This document shows positions 52,232 to 62,095 of a DNA stretch of 64,000 bases, one piece after another. This stretch comes from 20CM-2-55-15 sp964633285 (lineage in GTDB: Bacteria; Acidobacteriota; Terriglobia; 20CM-2-55-15). Below the pieces are notes generated by a model. The model ran no database searches. It was not told the origin of the DNA and saw only the letters and a list, made by a program, of their open reading frames with translations. A program made the translations under genes and the position numbers. Position 1 is the stretch's first letter; every line of letters starts with the position of its first letter. The stretch lies in NCBI GenBank assembly GCA_964633285.1, contig CAZWGA010000014.1:1-64000 (forward strand). The letters run 5' to 3'.

Positions 52232-53237
52232 AGATCTTTTTCAGATTCTTCCTTCGAACGCCCGCATTCTGTTCATACGCCTTCGCTCGATGGGTGACTG
52301 TCTGCTCCTGACCGGGCCTGTTCGCGTGCTCAAGCAGGAGTTCCCGGGCTTCCGGATTTCGGTTCTCGTCGAGCCTCGTTTTGCCGGATGTTTCGACGCA
52401 AATCCGGACTTTGATGAAATTCTGCATGCGGAAGGTAAATTCACGACAGGCCTTCGGCTGCTTCAACGCCGTTTCGACGTCATTCTGAATCTCCACGGTG
52501 GGCCCACCAGTCTGGTCCTGGCCTGCCTGGCATGGGGAAAGCGCGTCGGCGCCGAACATTATCAGGCGGCGAAGCTGTATCACGGACTTGTACCGTCGCC
52601 CGAACCGCTGGCTCACACGGTGGAATCCACAATGGCCACGTTTCAATGGCTGGGTGTTCGCGCAACGCACCCTCCGGCATTGCGGTTCGAATTTCATGAA
52701 AAAGAATCTGCGAGAATGCGCGATGCTTTGAAGGGCAGACCGTACGCCGTTATTCAACCCGCTGCCGTTCTGCCGACCAAGCGATGGGATCCCGGCCGCT
52801 TCGGCGAAATTGCCCGCGGCCTCGCGACCCGTGGACTGACGGTCGTGGTGACTGCCGGGCCTAACGAAGAATCTTTTGCGAGCCAGGTTGCAAAGGAAAT
52901 TTCCGGGACCGTGATCCTTCTGGGTCTGTCGATACCGGAACTGGCCGAACTCATTCGCGATGCCCGCTTGTATGTTGGAAACGATTCGGGCCCGATGCAT
53001 CTCGCCGCCGCAGTCGGAACACCCGTGGTGGCGGCATGGGGGTCATCGGACTCGCGGCGTTGGCGCCCCTGGCATGTTGCGCATCGAGTCGTACAGAATC
53101 CGTTTGAGTGCAACCCGTGTCCGGGCTATCGTTGCCTCGTCGCGGAATCTCCTCTATGCATCGAGTCGGTGAGTGTCGAACAGATGAATTCAGCGATTGA
53201 GGAATTGCTTGCCGTCCATGAACCGCAACCGCATTGA
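52221..53237 (+). CDS. GT9 family glycosyltransferase (heptosyltransferase-like)
   Basis: A 338-residue member of glycosyltransferase family 9. Typical parts are ILFIRLRSMGDCLLLTGPVR at the start, PAAVLPTKRWDPGRFGEIA and the sugar-nucleotide site YVGNDSGPMHLAAAVGTPVV. Members add ADP-heptose to the inner core of lipopolysaccharide at the inner membrane. It begins with TTG 52221 inside the Trm112 gene and overlaps the kinase gene by 20 bases. The cluster suggests a heptose-containing outer membrane glycan. Confidence 0.86.
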   Translation: MKTKDLFQILPSNARILFIRLRSMGDCLLLTGPVRVLKQEFPGFRISVLVEPRFAGCFDANPDFDEILHAEGKFTTGLRLLQRRFDVILNLHGGPTSLVLACLAWGKRVGAEHYQAAKLYHGLVPSPEPLAHTVESTMATFQWLGVRATHPPALRFEFHEKESARMRDALKGRPYAVIQPAAVLPTKRWDPGRFGEIARGLATRGLTVVVTAGPNEESFASQVAKEISGTVILLGLSIPELAELIRDARLYVGNDSGPMHLAAAVGTPVVAAWGSSDSRRWRPWHVAHRVVQNPFECNPCPGYRCLVAESPLCIESVSVEQMNSAIEELLAVHEPQPH

Positions 53238-54210
53238 AGAAATCCTGAACCGCTTTTCCGGAAAAACCATTCTCATCGCCGGCGATGTCATGCTGGACGA
53301 ATTTATCTGGGGCCGGGTCTCGCGGATTTCTCCGGAAGCACCCGTGCCGATTGTGGAAGTGTTGAATGAAACCTACCGGCTGGGAGGCGCGGCAAACGTC
53401 GCCGCGAACATTCGTGATCTCGGGGGAATACCCATTCCGATTGGAATCACGGGCAAGGATCCGGCATCCGAACGAATCACGCAATTGATGTCGGAAGCCG
53501 GTATCGAATCGTGCGGCCTCATCCAAACGGAACGCCGGACCACCGTCAAGACACGCATCCTGGCGCACAGCCAGCAGGTTGTCCGGACAGATCGCGAAAG
53601 TACGGATCCGATCTCATCGGACTTGAACGCCGGTCTCACTGCGATTTTTGAGAAACGTCTGGGCGGCGCTGCAGCAGTTATCGTGTCCGACTACGACAAA
53701 GGCGTCGTCAACAGGGAGTTGCTCGCGAGCATTCTTCCGAAGGCGAGAAACGGAAAAGTTCCGGTATTCCTCGATCCCAAAGTCCACCACGCCGACTACT
53801 ACAGCCCGATCACTCTCATTACGCCGAATCAGCGCGAAGCGGAGTTACTCACCGCGAGCGTGATCCGCGATGAACACGGCCTCGAAGAAGCCGGACGCAA
53901 ACTCCTTCACAAGTTCGGTTGCGAGTACGCGCTGATCACTCGCGGTGAACACGGCATGTCGCTGTTCAACCGAGCAGGCTCCCACCATCTGCCTACATTT
54001 GCGCGGGAAGTCTTCGATGTGACCGGCGCCGGAGATACCGTCATCTCGACGCTCGCTCTTGCCTGCGCTGCCGGAGCCTCGATGGAAGAAGCGGCCGTTC
54101 TTGCGAATCATGCCGCGGGGGTTGTGGTCGGCAAGATTGGAACGGCCACAGTGAATCGCGCCGAACTTCAGTCGGACTTTGAAGCCCGCAATGCGCATTC
54201 TGCAGGTTAG
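53218..54210 (+). CDS. rfaE1: D-glycero-beta-D-manno-heptose-7-phosphate kinase (RfaE1-type)
   Basis: A 330-residue PfkB-fold kinase equal to the N-terminal domain of HldE. It has IAGDVMLDEFIWGRVSRISP, the HldE-type APVPIVEV, YRLGGAANVAANIRDLGG, VSDYDKGVV, LITPNQREAELLT and the PfkB anion hole FDVTGAGDTV. It phosphorylates heptose-7-phosphate at C1 on the way to ADP-heptose. The adenylyltransferase domain is absent and must be encoded elsewhere. ATG 53218 lies within the GT9 end; the GT4 gene overlaps the 3' end. Confidence 0.88.
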   Translation: MNRNRIEEILNRFSGKTILIAGDVMLDEFIWGRVSRISPEAPVPIVEVLNETYRLGGAANVAANIRDLGGIPIPIGITGKDPASERITQLMSEAGIESCGLIQTERRTTVKTRILAHSQQVVRTDRESTDPISSDLNAGLTAIFEKRLGGAAAVIVSDYDKGVVNRELLASILPKARNGKVPVFLDPKVHHADYYSPITLITPNQREAELLTASVIRDEHGLEEAGRKLLHKFGCEYALITRGEHGMSLFNRAGSHHLPTFAREVFDVTGAGDTVISTLALACAAGASMEEAAVLANHAAGVVVGKIGTATVNRAELQSDFEARNAHSAG

Positions 54211-55189
54211 TTCGGCGAACGATCGGGGTGGAGGCGAAACTCACGTCCTGGAATTAACCGCGGCCTTGCGAAAGCGCGGCCACGAAGTCCTGGTCGCGGG
54301 AAGGATTAACAGTCCCGTCAATCCGGATATTCAGTTTCCCTTTCGCAATTCCGCCGATCTTTTCACGGCAATACGGCTTCGATCCATCCTGAAAAAGGAT
54401 CGATTCGACGTTCTTCATGCCCACGTTGCCCGCGACTACACCATCGCTGCGGCTGCCGCATGGGGAATTTCCGGGGTGAAGGTCATCTTCACGCGTCACT
54501 TGCTTTTTCCCATACGCCGTCACTTTCTCTACGGCCGTGTCGATGGATGGATCGCTCCAACATCGCAGATCCTGAAAACGCTGGAACCGCTATCGCCGAA
54601 AAATTCCGCCGTCATTCCCAATTGGGTCGACGTCGAAAGATTCAACTGGATGCCGCATGCGCTGCACGATCCCGTTTCAATCGGTTTGCTGGGACAGATT
54701 TCGCCCCATAAAGGTCACGGCGCTGCCATCGATGCGATGCGTCAACTTGGAAGCGGGTATCGCCTGATCATTGCCGGAAAGGGCGACGCCGATTACACCG
54801 CGGAGTTGAAACAGAAAGCGTCCGGACTTGCAGTGGAGTTTCCGGGTTTCGTGAGTGTGCCGGAGTTCTTCGAGAAAACGGACATTCTGATCGTGCCGTC
54901 ATGGGACGAACCGTTCGGCATTGTCCTGCTGGAAGCCATGGCGTCAGGCGTTCCTGTGATCGCGACCAATCGGGGAGGGCCGGCCGAAATCATTTCTTCG
55001 CCCGAGCATGGTGTGCTCATTCCGCCGCACGATCCCAAGGCTCTCGCGGAAGCGATCTCATTGTTGGCGTCGGATGAGACACGAAGAACTTCAATCGTCA
55101 GAAATGCGCGCCACCAGGTCGACGAAAAGTTCGATGCGCGAAAGATAATTCCCCACATCGAACGGTTTTACGGAAGCGCGCGGGTATAA
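54191..55189 (+). CDS. GT4 family glycosyltransferase
   Basis: A 332-residue GT-B enzyme of family 4. Family signs are LQVSSANDRGGGETHVLELTA without the leading residues, DVLHAHVARDY, a central linker IGLLGQISPHKG, and the nucleotide-sugar site VPSWDEPFGIVLLEAMASGVPVIA (E-x7-E). The acceptor is unknown; the context suggests lipopolysaccharide or other cell-surface glycan. I start at ATG 54191. The TAA stop (55187-55189) lies within the first arm of a long inverted repeat. Confidence 0.87.
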   Translation: MRILQVSSANDRGGGETHVLELTAALRKRGHEVLVAGRINSPVNPDIQFPFRNSADLFTAIRLRSILKKDRFDVLHAHVARDYTIAAAAAWGISGVKVIFTRHLLFPIRRHFLYGRVDGWIAPTSQILKTLEPLSPKNSAVIPNWVDVERFNWMPHALHDPVSIGLLGQISPHKGHGAAIDAMRQLGSGYRLIIAGKGDADYTAELKQKASGLAVEFPGFVSVPEFFEKTDILIVPSWDEPFGIVLLEAMASGVPVIATNRGGPAEIISSPEHGVLIPPHDPKALAEAISLLASDETRRTSIVRNARHQVDEKFDARKIIPHIERFYGSARV

Positions 55190-55280
55190 AACCCAAATCA
55201 TTTGAGAGTGGACATCCCAGGATCTGAGATCTCAAATATTGGATTCTCCGCTCTCAAATGATTTGGATTTTATACCCGCG
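55179..55280. repeat. Long inverted repeat / hairpin between convergent genes
   Basis: Arms 55179-55208 and 55251-55280 (30 bases, one mismatch) surround a 42-base loop. The outer core GCGGGTATAAAA is related to the element at 29663-29736. It covers the GT4 stop codon and the space before the convergent hypothetical gene, so it may act as a transcription barrier, but there is no T-tract. Confidence 0.88.
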
Positions 55281-55288
55281 TCCCGCTG

Positions 55289-55984
55289 TTACCGCTTCGC
55301 TCTTGCTGTGACCGTCGCCACCTGGGACCAGCGGATGGCTTCATTCGCGGTGGGCCAGAGGATCTCAAGGGGTGCGGACCGTGTCAGCAATTCCTCGAGT
55401 GAACTGATCGAAACCTGCGCATTCCGGAAAGCTTCGGAGGCGAGCCGTTCGGCGCCTGCTCGTTGAGCGATTTGAAAAGCCGTTCGAGCCTGCACGATCG
55501 AGCCGTGCACGCCCACTGTGGTTGCCGGCGTCAGCATGGAGTAATCGTAAGCGCCGATTTCCACACTCGCCGTTTTATGACGTATTTCTCCCGGCGTAAC
55601 CTGGTTGCGAAAGGCAACGGCCGAATTCGGGCGATCCACCATGTAGTGAGGTTCCGCGGTGATCAGGATACCGAACTGGGTGAAGCGTGTTGTGGCATTG
55701 ATCTGGCCTTTATTGCCGCTCGTATCCAGTTCGCCAAGATTATCGAGCAGTCCTTCGGGCGAAACGGCCCAGACGACATAACTGTTCATCGCCGGTCCGA
55801 GCGTTGTGGAAGGACTCACGCGATCGATATCGATCTTGACGCGAGTCACCGTGCCTTCACGCTTCAACTCGGCCCTGCCGGAAGGCGTTAGTGCAACCCT
55901 GGCGTCGCTGGACAAAGGTATCGTCACAATATCGACCGTGAAATTCGTAATAGCCAGAGTGAGAAGAATGCAAGCGAGGCTCAT
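55289..55984 (-). CDS. Exported hypothetical protein
   Basis: A 231-residue protein with an N-terminal hydrophobic stretch (SLACILLTLAITNFTV) that is probably a signal peptide. The middle is beta-rich (KIDIDRVSPSTTLGP, SYVVWAVSPEGLLDNLGELD), and the end is helical with AFQIAQRAGAERLASEAFRNA, reminiscent of DUF4398-like coiled segments. I do not recognise the family with confidence. It overlaps the upstream 150-residue gene by four bases, so the two form an operon. Confidence 0.6.
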   Translation of the reverse strand: MSLACILLTLAITNFTVDIVTIPLSSDARVALTPSGRAELKREGTVTRVKIDIDRVSPSTTLGPAMNSYVVWAVSPEGLLDNLGELDTSGNKGQINATTRFTQFGILITAEPHYMVDRPNSAVAFRNQVTPGEIRHKTASVEIGAYDYSMLTPATTVGVHGSIVQARTAFQIAQRAGAERLASEAFRNAQVSISSLEELLTRSAPLEILWPTANEAIRWSQVATVTARAKR

Positions 55985-56433
55985 GGAGATGGATATTTGC
56001 TGTGCGGTGCAAAGGAGATCTTCAGCGTTTCCTTGTCGACTCGAAGAGCGACAGGATATTTCAACGAATCGATGGCCAGGTACACGACGACAGCGCCTCC
56101 GGTGCCGTTTGAATCGGAAACGCCCGCCTTTTGCATTCCCTTCGTGTAATAACCTTCTTTGCCCCAGTCCTGAAGGAAGTCTTTCATCGAGTAACGGCCG
56201 TCTGCATCCCAGCTTTGATAAGCGGCATCAAACTGGCCGTTCTCGACGGCCTGAATGAATTGCCGAACCCGGCCTTCCTCTCGAAAATTGGCGAATTTAT
56301 AAGCAAGCCCTCCGACAAAAATGAGTACCAGTCCAATCGCAACCGGTACTTTGAGGCGCTCTTTCAACGCCCGCGATTTTTTCGGAATGGGATGATTGTC
56401 GTAGATCAAGCTGCCGATCAGCTTTTCAGCCAT
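55981..56433 (-). CDS. Hypothetical single-pass membrane protein
   Basis: A 150-residue protein with a basic cytoplasmic start (PKKSRALKERLKV), one helix (VAIGLVLIFVGGLAYKFA) and an extracytoplasmic domain of about 100 residues containing FIQAVENGQFDAAYQSWD, a DUF4878/SnoaL-like opening. No catalytic residues are evident. It overlaps the 231-residue gene by four bases. The function is unknown. Confidence 0.6.
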   Translation of the reverse strand: MAEKLIGSLIYDNHPIPKKSRALKERLKVPVAIGLVLIFVGGLAYKFANFREEGRVRQFIQAVENGQFDAAYQSWDADGRYSMKDFLQDWGKEGYYTKGMQKAGVSDSNGTGGAVVVYLAIDSLKYPVALRVDKETLKISFAPHSKYPSP

Positions 56434-56511
56434 GCGAATATTGTAACCCCAAGCCTGAAGACATAACGCTCCCGCGCCGGCCAGGGACTAACTTTGATGT
56501 TTTCCCGCTCC

Positions 56512-56540
56512 TTGACCTGTCTTATAGCGTGATATAGAGT
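56512..56540 (+). promoter_or_regulatory. Candidate sigma70 promoter of the second Oar-like receptor
   Basis: TTGACC (56512-56517) with TAGAGT (56535-56540, 17-base spacer) or TATAGA (56533-56538, 15-base spacer). No Pho-type repeats are present here. The 167-base spacer 56434-56600 holds nothing else that I can recognise. Confidence 0.4.
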
Positions 56541-56600
56541 TCGATCACCTGAGGCGCTGATGAGTTGCGACCTCGGATTAAACCATGATGGAGGAGAAAC

Positions 56601-59600
56601 ATGCGGATATTCATTGCTACCTTTCTGTCTCTACTGCTCTTTATTCCTGCAAGTGGATTCTCACAGGCCGCTAACGGAAGAATCACCGGTACCATAGCGG
56701 ATGCAACCGGCGCGGTACTTCCGGGCGTCGCTGTCGAAGTAACAAATACTGCGACCGGCGTTGCTTACTCGACGATCTCGACGGAGACGGGAGACTACAG
56801 CGCCCCTAACCTGGCTCCGGGTACGTATTCCATTACTGCTTCGCTGCCCGGGTTTAAGAAATACAACCGAACCGGCGTGAGCCTTGCCGCAGCTCAAACG
56901 ATCAAGCTCGATATTCCTCTCGAGGTTGGAGGCGCCGGAGAGACGATCAACGTCAGCGCCGAAGCCTCGTTGCTTAAAGCCGAAACCGGCGATATCACTC
57001 ACAACATTACAGTCGCGCAATTGACAGACCTGCCTCTTCTAGGCATCGGAAACGCCAATGCCGGCAGTTCCGGTGTGCGTAATCCATACAACACGGCAGT
57101 AACGGTTCCTGGAATCAGTTACACGGCAAATTCGGCGATGGTTGTGAACGGAGCCCCGAACAACACTGCAGCCTATCGGCTCGAAGGATTGGACAATACC
57201 AACCACACCGTGAGTTTTGCGCTCCAGGAAAATCAACCCAGCGCAGATGCTATTCAGGAAGTGGCCGTCCAAACGAGTAACTATGCTGCGGAATTTGGAC
57301 AGGCGGGTGGCGGTCTCTTCAACATCACGATGAAATCCGGTACGAGCCAGTACCACGGCACCGGCTACGAATACTTCGTTAATGAAGCCTTGAATGCAGC
57401 CTATCCATACACGAACGACGGCAAAGGCGGTCTGGTGCGTCCGAGAAATCGCCGCAGCAACTTCGGTGGAACACTCGGCGGACCCATTCCTTTCCTGACG
57501 AAGGGAAGCAAGAAGACATTTTTCTTTTTCAGCATTGAACGGTTCAAAGAGGCTTCATTGCTCAGCTTTAACGACACTGTTCCAACGCTGGCTTATCGCA
57601 ACGGCGATTTTTCGGCGATCTCGCCGAACGGAGGAGCTGCTTTCAATCCAACGTTAAGCGGCGCTCCTTCGAACCCCATTGGAACGGACGCATTGGGCCG
57701 GCCAATTTACGCGAACGAGATTTATGATCCTTTGACGAGAGGTCTCACGGGAGCCGGGCAGGGTTTCGCGAATCCGTTTACCAACAACATCATTCCTCCG
57801 GATCGCATCACTCCATTTGCAAAAGCAGTGATCGCCTTGATTCCGCAGCCTCAGAACGGCAACCTGACCAACAACTACGTAGGCCAGAACATCAGCGAGC
57901 GCGTGACCGGCATTCCATCAATCAAGATCGATCACAGCCTCAACGAAAAAAACAAATTCTCTTTTTACTGGTCAACGACCGGCACCGAGAGCCAGTATTC
58001 GACGCCCAACGGGAACGCGGATGGTTTGCCTGAAGTGATTACGCAGGCACGCGGCACGTTCATCGACTCCGTCACGGCGCGGTTGAATTACGATCGCATC
58101 ATTTCAACGAACCTGCTGCTCCACCTGGGTTCGGGTTGGTCGAAGATTACATTCATCGACGACGCTCCACTGACACACGGCGGCAAGACTTTCGATTGCA
58201 ACACCATTAATTTGCCGGGCTGTCAGGTTGCATTTAACTTCCCGACGTTCAATTCAATGGTCCCGACAGGAGCCTTGTCCGGCCTCGGCGGCATGCAACA
58301 GATGGGCAATGCGCAACTGCACACTCACACCAACACCGAGCGGCCGGCCTACAACGCCAACATGACTTGGATTCATGGCCACCATAACTACAAATGGGGC
58401 AGCGAGGTCTGGTTCCAGGGAGCCATCACAGCGCCACCATCGGGTGTGGCTCTGACGTTCGGCGTGAATGCCACGGCTCAGCCATTCACGGTGCCCGCCG
58501 GTCTCGCAGGACAGCAGATGGGCAATCAATTCGCCAGTTTTCTGCTTGGCGATGCCAGCGTCATCAGCCAGCGCGCGCCGACAGACACCCGCATGGGTAA
58601 AAACCAGTGGGCGTTTTACGGCCAGGATTCGTGGAGAGTCACGCGAAAGTTTACGTTGGATTATGGCGTGCGATGGGACTATGCATCGGTTCCGCGTGAA
58701 CAATTTGGACGATCCGCTCAGTTGGGCAAGGATGTGCCAAACCCGGCAGTCGGAGGTTTTCCAGGCGCTCCGATTTTCCAGGCAACGTGCAATTGTGACT
58801 TTCTGTCCTCGTACAAGAATGCCTGGGGACCCCGACTCGGGTTCGCATATCAGTTGACTCCGAAAACAGTAATGCGCGGCGGATGGGGATTTGCCTACGG
58901 TTTCGCGCCGGACATCAATGTCAGCAGCGCAAACGACAAAACCAATACGCCGGTGGGAACCAACGCGTTTGCGAACATCAGCGCTACGACTTCAATGCCG
59001 CAGCCCGTTTGGCCGAATTTCGATCCGGGACAGACTCCATTGCCCGGACAGATCACGGGTTTCAGCGGCTTCAATTATCTCGATCGTAATGCCGCACGGC
59101 CTCCGCGGCAGAATCAATACAGCATCGGCGTCCAGCGTGAAGTCACCAAAGACTTCGTGATGGACGTTTCATATGTTGCGAATCGTGGCGTGTGGTGGAC
59201 TGGTCCGCTGGGTGTATTGAATCAGGTTTCACCCGCGAGATTCGCTCAGTTCGGGTTGGATCCATTCCACAATGCAGCGGACAATTTGCTGCTGAGCCAG
59301 CCGCTCACCAACACTGCAGTGATTGCGAAGGTCGGAAACTTCCTGCCGTATCCCGGCTACGCGACCTCGAATACGCTGATCAATGCTCTTCGTCCATTCC
59401 CGCAATTCAGCACAATCACGGTTACAAACTCGGCGACAGGGAAAACCTGGTACGACTCTCTGCAGATCAAAGCAACCAAACGCATGTCGAAAGGTTTGCA
59501 GGTAAACGGCCAGTACACGTTCTCGAAGGCTCTCGTCTCGACGCGGCAGGATGTGTTTAATCCGTCGAGTTCGAGCAAGTCGATCCAATCCACGGATCAG

Positions 59601-60254
59601 CCGCACGCGTTGTCGATTAACGTCCTTTATCAGACACAGAAATACTTCAGTAATAACCTGGCGTCGTGGTTAACGAAAGATTGGCAGTTCGGCGTCTTTA
59701 CGAGCTACGCCAGCGGCCTTCCGTTGACACCGCCCGCTGCCACAACGACCAACAATCTTCCCGGCGGCAGCGAAATGTATCGTACGGGTCAGCCTCTGTA
59801 TTTGAAGGATCTGAATTGTCACTGCATCGATGTGACCCACGACCAGGTTCTGAATCCGGCCGCATGGGTTAATCCGGTTGCGGGCACTTACGGACCCGGA
59901 CCATCAGCCGTGATCGGGACAAATCTGCTGTATTCGGATTTCCGCGCCCAACGGCGTCCCAACGAAAGCTTCAATGTGATGCGCAGCTTCCACATCCGAA
60001 GCGGCGACCGGCCGGTGGTGCTGTCGATCCGCGCGGACTTTGCAAATGTCCTGAACCGCGCTTTCATCGCAAACCCATCTACATCCAATCCGCTCGCGGC
60101 GCCGGTTAAGAACCTGGCGGGCCAATATACGAGCGGCTTCGGCGTGATGGGTGGGTCCGCAACAACAGGGCCTGTTTTCGCAGTCGGTGCGTTCCCATCG
60201 GCAGCCAACGTTCTGCCGCGCCAGGGCACGCTCGTGGCTCGGATCACGTTCTAG
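56601..60254 (+). CDS. Oar-like TonB-dependent outer-membrane receptor (copy 2)
   Basis: A 1217-residue outer-membrane protein. Signal peptide through GFSQA, carboxypeptidase-regulatory domain (GRITGTIADATGAVLPGVAV), plug (TVAQLTDLPLLGIGNANAG) and a long barrel that ends in LVARITF. Several cysteines occur in the barrel (CNTINLPGCQ; CNCDF; CHCIDV), more than in copy 1. AGGAG lies upstream of ATG 56601. The substrate is unknown; unlike the copy at 17272 it has an ordinary-looking promoter. A palindrome with a T-tract lies just downstream. Confidence 0.84.
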   Translation: MRIFIATFLSLLLFIPASGFSQAANGRITGTIADATGAVLPGVAVEVTNTATGVAYSTISTETGDYSAPNLAPGTYSITASLPGFKKYNRTGVSLAAAQTIKLDIPLEVGGAGETINVSAEASLLKAETGDITHNITVAQLTDLPLLGIGNANAGSSGVRNPYNTAVTVPGISYTANSAMVVNGAPNNTAAYRLEGLDNTNHTVSFALQENQPSADAIQEVAVQTSNYAAEFGQAGGGLFNITMKSGTSQYHGTGYEYFVNEALNAAYPYTNDGKGGLVRPRNRRSNFGGTLGGPIPFLTKGSKKTFFFFSIERFKEASLLSFNDTVPTLAYRNGDFSAISPNGGAAFNPTLSGAPSNPIGTDALGRPIYANEIYDPLTRGLTGAGQGFANPFTNNIIPPDRITPFAKAVIALIPQPQNGNLTNNYVGQNISERVTGIPSIKIDHSLNEKNKFSFYWSTTGTESQYSTPNGNADGLPEVITQARGTFIDSVTARLNYDRIISTNLLLHLGSGWSKITFIDDAPLTHGGKTFDCNTINLPGCQVAFNFPTFNSMVPTGALSGLGGMQQMGNAQLHTHTNTERPAYNANMTWIHGHHNYKWGSEVWFQGAITAPPSGVALTFGVNATAQPFTVPAGLAGQQMGNQFASFLLGDASVISQRAPTDTRMGKNQWAFYGQDSWRVTRKFTLDYGVRWDYASVPREQFGRSAQLGKDVPNPAVGGFPGAPIFQATCNCDFLSSYKNAWGPRLGFAYQLTPKTVMRGGWGFAYGFAPDINVSSANDKTNTPVGTNAFANISATTSMPQPVWPNFDPGQTPLPGQITGFSGFNYLDRNAARPPRQNQYSIGVQREVTKDFVMDVSYVANRGVWWTGPLGVLNQVSPARFAQFGLDPFHNAADNLLLSQPLTNTAVIAKVGNFLPYPGYATSNTLINALRPFPQFSTITVTNSATGKTWYDSLQIKATKRMSKGLQVNGQYTFSKALVSTRQDVFNPSSSSKSIQSTDQPHALSINVLYQTQKYFSNNLASWLTKDWQFGVFTSYASGLPLTPPAATTTNNLPGGSEMYRTGQPLYLKDLNCHCIDVTHDQVLNPAAWVNPVAGTYGPGPSAVIGTNLLYSDFRAQRRPNESFNVMRSFHIRSGDRPVVLSIRADFANVLNRAFIANPSTSNPLAAPVKNLAGQYTSGFGVMGGSATTGPVFAVGAFPSAANVLPRQGTLVARITF

Positions 60255-60270
60255 TTTTCGTGCTATTCGG

Positions 60271-60312
60271 AAAAAAGGGACAAGGGGTCAGACCCCTTGT
60301 CCCTCTCTTTTT
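60271..60312. terminator. Palindromic element acting as probable bidirectional terminator
   Basis: Perfect 13-base arms (60277-60289 and 60291-60303) with a one-base centre, flanked by six A on the left and a T-rich stretch on the right (to about 60312). It resembles an intrinsic terminator and also matches the palindrome at 49171-49197, so it may be a mobile repeat that supplies a terminator. Confidence 0.75.
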
Positions 60313-60331
60313 TTGGTAAGCTACGTTCACC

Positions 60332-62080
60332 GTGTCAACGCGTTATTGGATCTTCAGCCCGATCCACGATATTGCGTTCGTCCTTTTGACTCCGATTCCT
60401 ATTCTCGCCGCGTTTGCGCTGGCACAGCGTGGCGGCTGGATGGATGGCCTTCTCACGTTCGGACTCGCCCTGGCGATGGCGCATTATCTGCCGGGCATTC
60501 TTCGAGCCTATGGCGACAAAGCGCTCTTCCGCCGATTCAGACTGCGCCTGATCGTCGCGCCGCTGTTTCTGATTTCAATCACGACATGGTTCGCCTATCT
60601 GAATCTGCACGTTGTCATTTTCCTGGCGCTCCTGTGGGGACAGTGGCATTGGATGATGCAGGTTTATGGCTTCGCCCGCATCTATGATGCAAAAGCGGAA
60701 CCGGCGGCCAGAACTCCGGCGTGGCTCGATCAGTCGATTTGCCTTTTATGGTTTGGGATGTGCGTCTTCGTCCTGAATAACGATCTACCCAGCTACGTTA
60801 CGCGATTCTACGAAAGTGGCGGGCCGCGTATCCCGCCCGAAACGTTTGCATGGTTATCGCGAGTCTGGCTGGCTGCCACGGCCGCGGCGACCATCTACTA
60901 TGCGGTTCATGCGCTTTCTGCGATCCGCGCCGGCAAAATCCCTAATCCCTTGAAGTTTGTTTTCATCGCCGCAACATTTCTCTATCTGAGATACACGGTG
61001 TCTATGATGGAACGGCCGCTCATGGGCCTGGTCATGTTTGAGTCGTGGCACGACGTTCAGTATCTGGCGATTGTGTGGTTGTTCAACCTGAGCCGGGCAC
61101 GAAAGAATCCGGAGGCGGGACCGTTCATCAGATTTTTGTTTCGGCCAAAAGCCATTCTTGTTTTTGTCTACGTCGCCGTTTGCCTCGCGTTCGGATCATT
61201 GGCTCATGCATGGAGTCTGTTTGAGGACAAGGCCATTGTGCGGATTGCCCTCTCCATCGTCACGTCCGCGGGACTGCTTCATTACTACCTCGACGGCTTT
61301 ATCTGGAAGATCCGCGAAACCGAAACCCGCAGCGCTCTCGGTGTTCAAGCGGGAACGGAGCGCAAAGAAATCATCCCGGCGCTGCCGGTCGCCTGGTCGC
61401 CTTTGATACGTCACGCCGTTCTCTGGTTGCTGTTTGTCATTCCCGCGGCGCTGTTGTTCGCCGCGGAATCCAAAGGAAGCGTGGCGACGCCGCTTCAGAT
61501 TTATGAAAACGTGGCTGAGGCTTTTCCAAAGTCCGCCATGGCGAATTACCAGCTCGGCCGGGAATTGCAGGATCAGGGACGCCTGCGCGAAGCGCGGGCG
61601 CGGTACGAGCAGGCGCTGGCGGCAGCACCTCATTTGCTGCCCGCGCACATTTATCTGGGCGTTCTGCTGACAGATCAGCGCGAACTCGCGTCAGCGCGAA
61701 CCCACTTCGAATATGCGTTGAGTGTGGATCCCAATAACGCCGAAGTGCATAACAATTTCGGGATCGTTCTCGACGAACAGGGTGACCTTGCGAATGCGCG
61801 CACGCATCTCGAACGTTCGATCGCTCTGGACCCTCAGTATGCGCTGGCTCACAGCAATCTGGGGTCGCTGCTTGCCAAACAGGACGATCTCGCGGGCGCC
61901 GTGAGTCAACTCGAGCAGGCGCTCCAACTCGATTCCGATCAATTCCTCGCTCATAACACCTTGGGCGAGGTGCTTCTGAAGCAGGGCAAAACCGCGAATG
62001 CCAAAACGCATTTCGAGCAGGCGCTGCGAATCAATCCGGATTATGATGTCGCGCGAAAGAATCTCGACAACATCAAATAG
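60332..62080 (+). CDS. Polytopic membrane protein with C-terminal TPR repeats
   Basis: A 582-residue protein. The first 375 residues contain about nine hydrophobic helices (for example IHDIAFVLLTPIPILAAFAL and MAHYLPGILRAYG) with conserved-looking histidines and WGQWHWMMQVYGFARIYD. Residues about 395-582 form five TPR units (LGRELQDQGRLREARARYEQAL-type spacing). Similar proteins occur in Acidobacteria and Myxococcota, but I do not know a function. The GTG 60332 start follows the terminator by 20 bases. The TPR domain is presumably soluble and binds a partner. Confidence 0.75.
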   Translation: MSTRYWIFSPIHDIAFVLLTPIPILAAFALAQRGGWMDGLLTFGLALAMAHYLPGILRAYGDKALFRRFRLRLIVAPLFLISITTWFAYLNLHVVIFLALLWGQWHWMMQVYGFARIYDAKAEPAARTPAWLDQSICLLWFGMCVFVLNNDLPSYVTRFYESGGPRIPPETFAWLSRVWLAATAAATIYYAVHALSAIRAGKIPNPLKFVFIAATFLYLRYTVSMMERPLMGLVMFESWHDVQYLAIVWLFNLSRARKNPEAGPFIRFLFRPKAILVFVYVAVCLAFGSLAHAWSLFEDKAIVRIALSIVTSAGLLHYYLDGFIWKIRETETRSALGVQAGTERKEIIPALPVAWSPLIRHAVLWLLFVIPAALLFAAESKGSVATPLQIYENVAEAFPKSAMANYQLGRELQDQGRLREARARYEQALAAAPHLLPAHIYLGVLLTDQRELASARTHFEYALSVDPNNAEVHNNFGIVLDEQGDLANARTHLERSIALDPQYALAHSNLGSLLAKQDDLAGAVSQLEQALQLDSDQFLAHNTLGEVLLKQGKTANAKTHFEQALRINPDYDVARKNLDNIK

Positions 62081-62095
62081 CCGTTGTTGGTGGTT

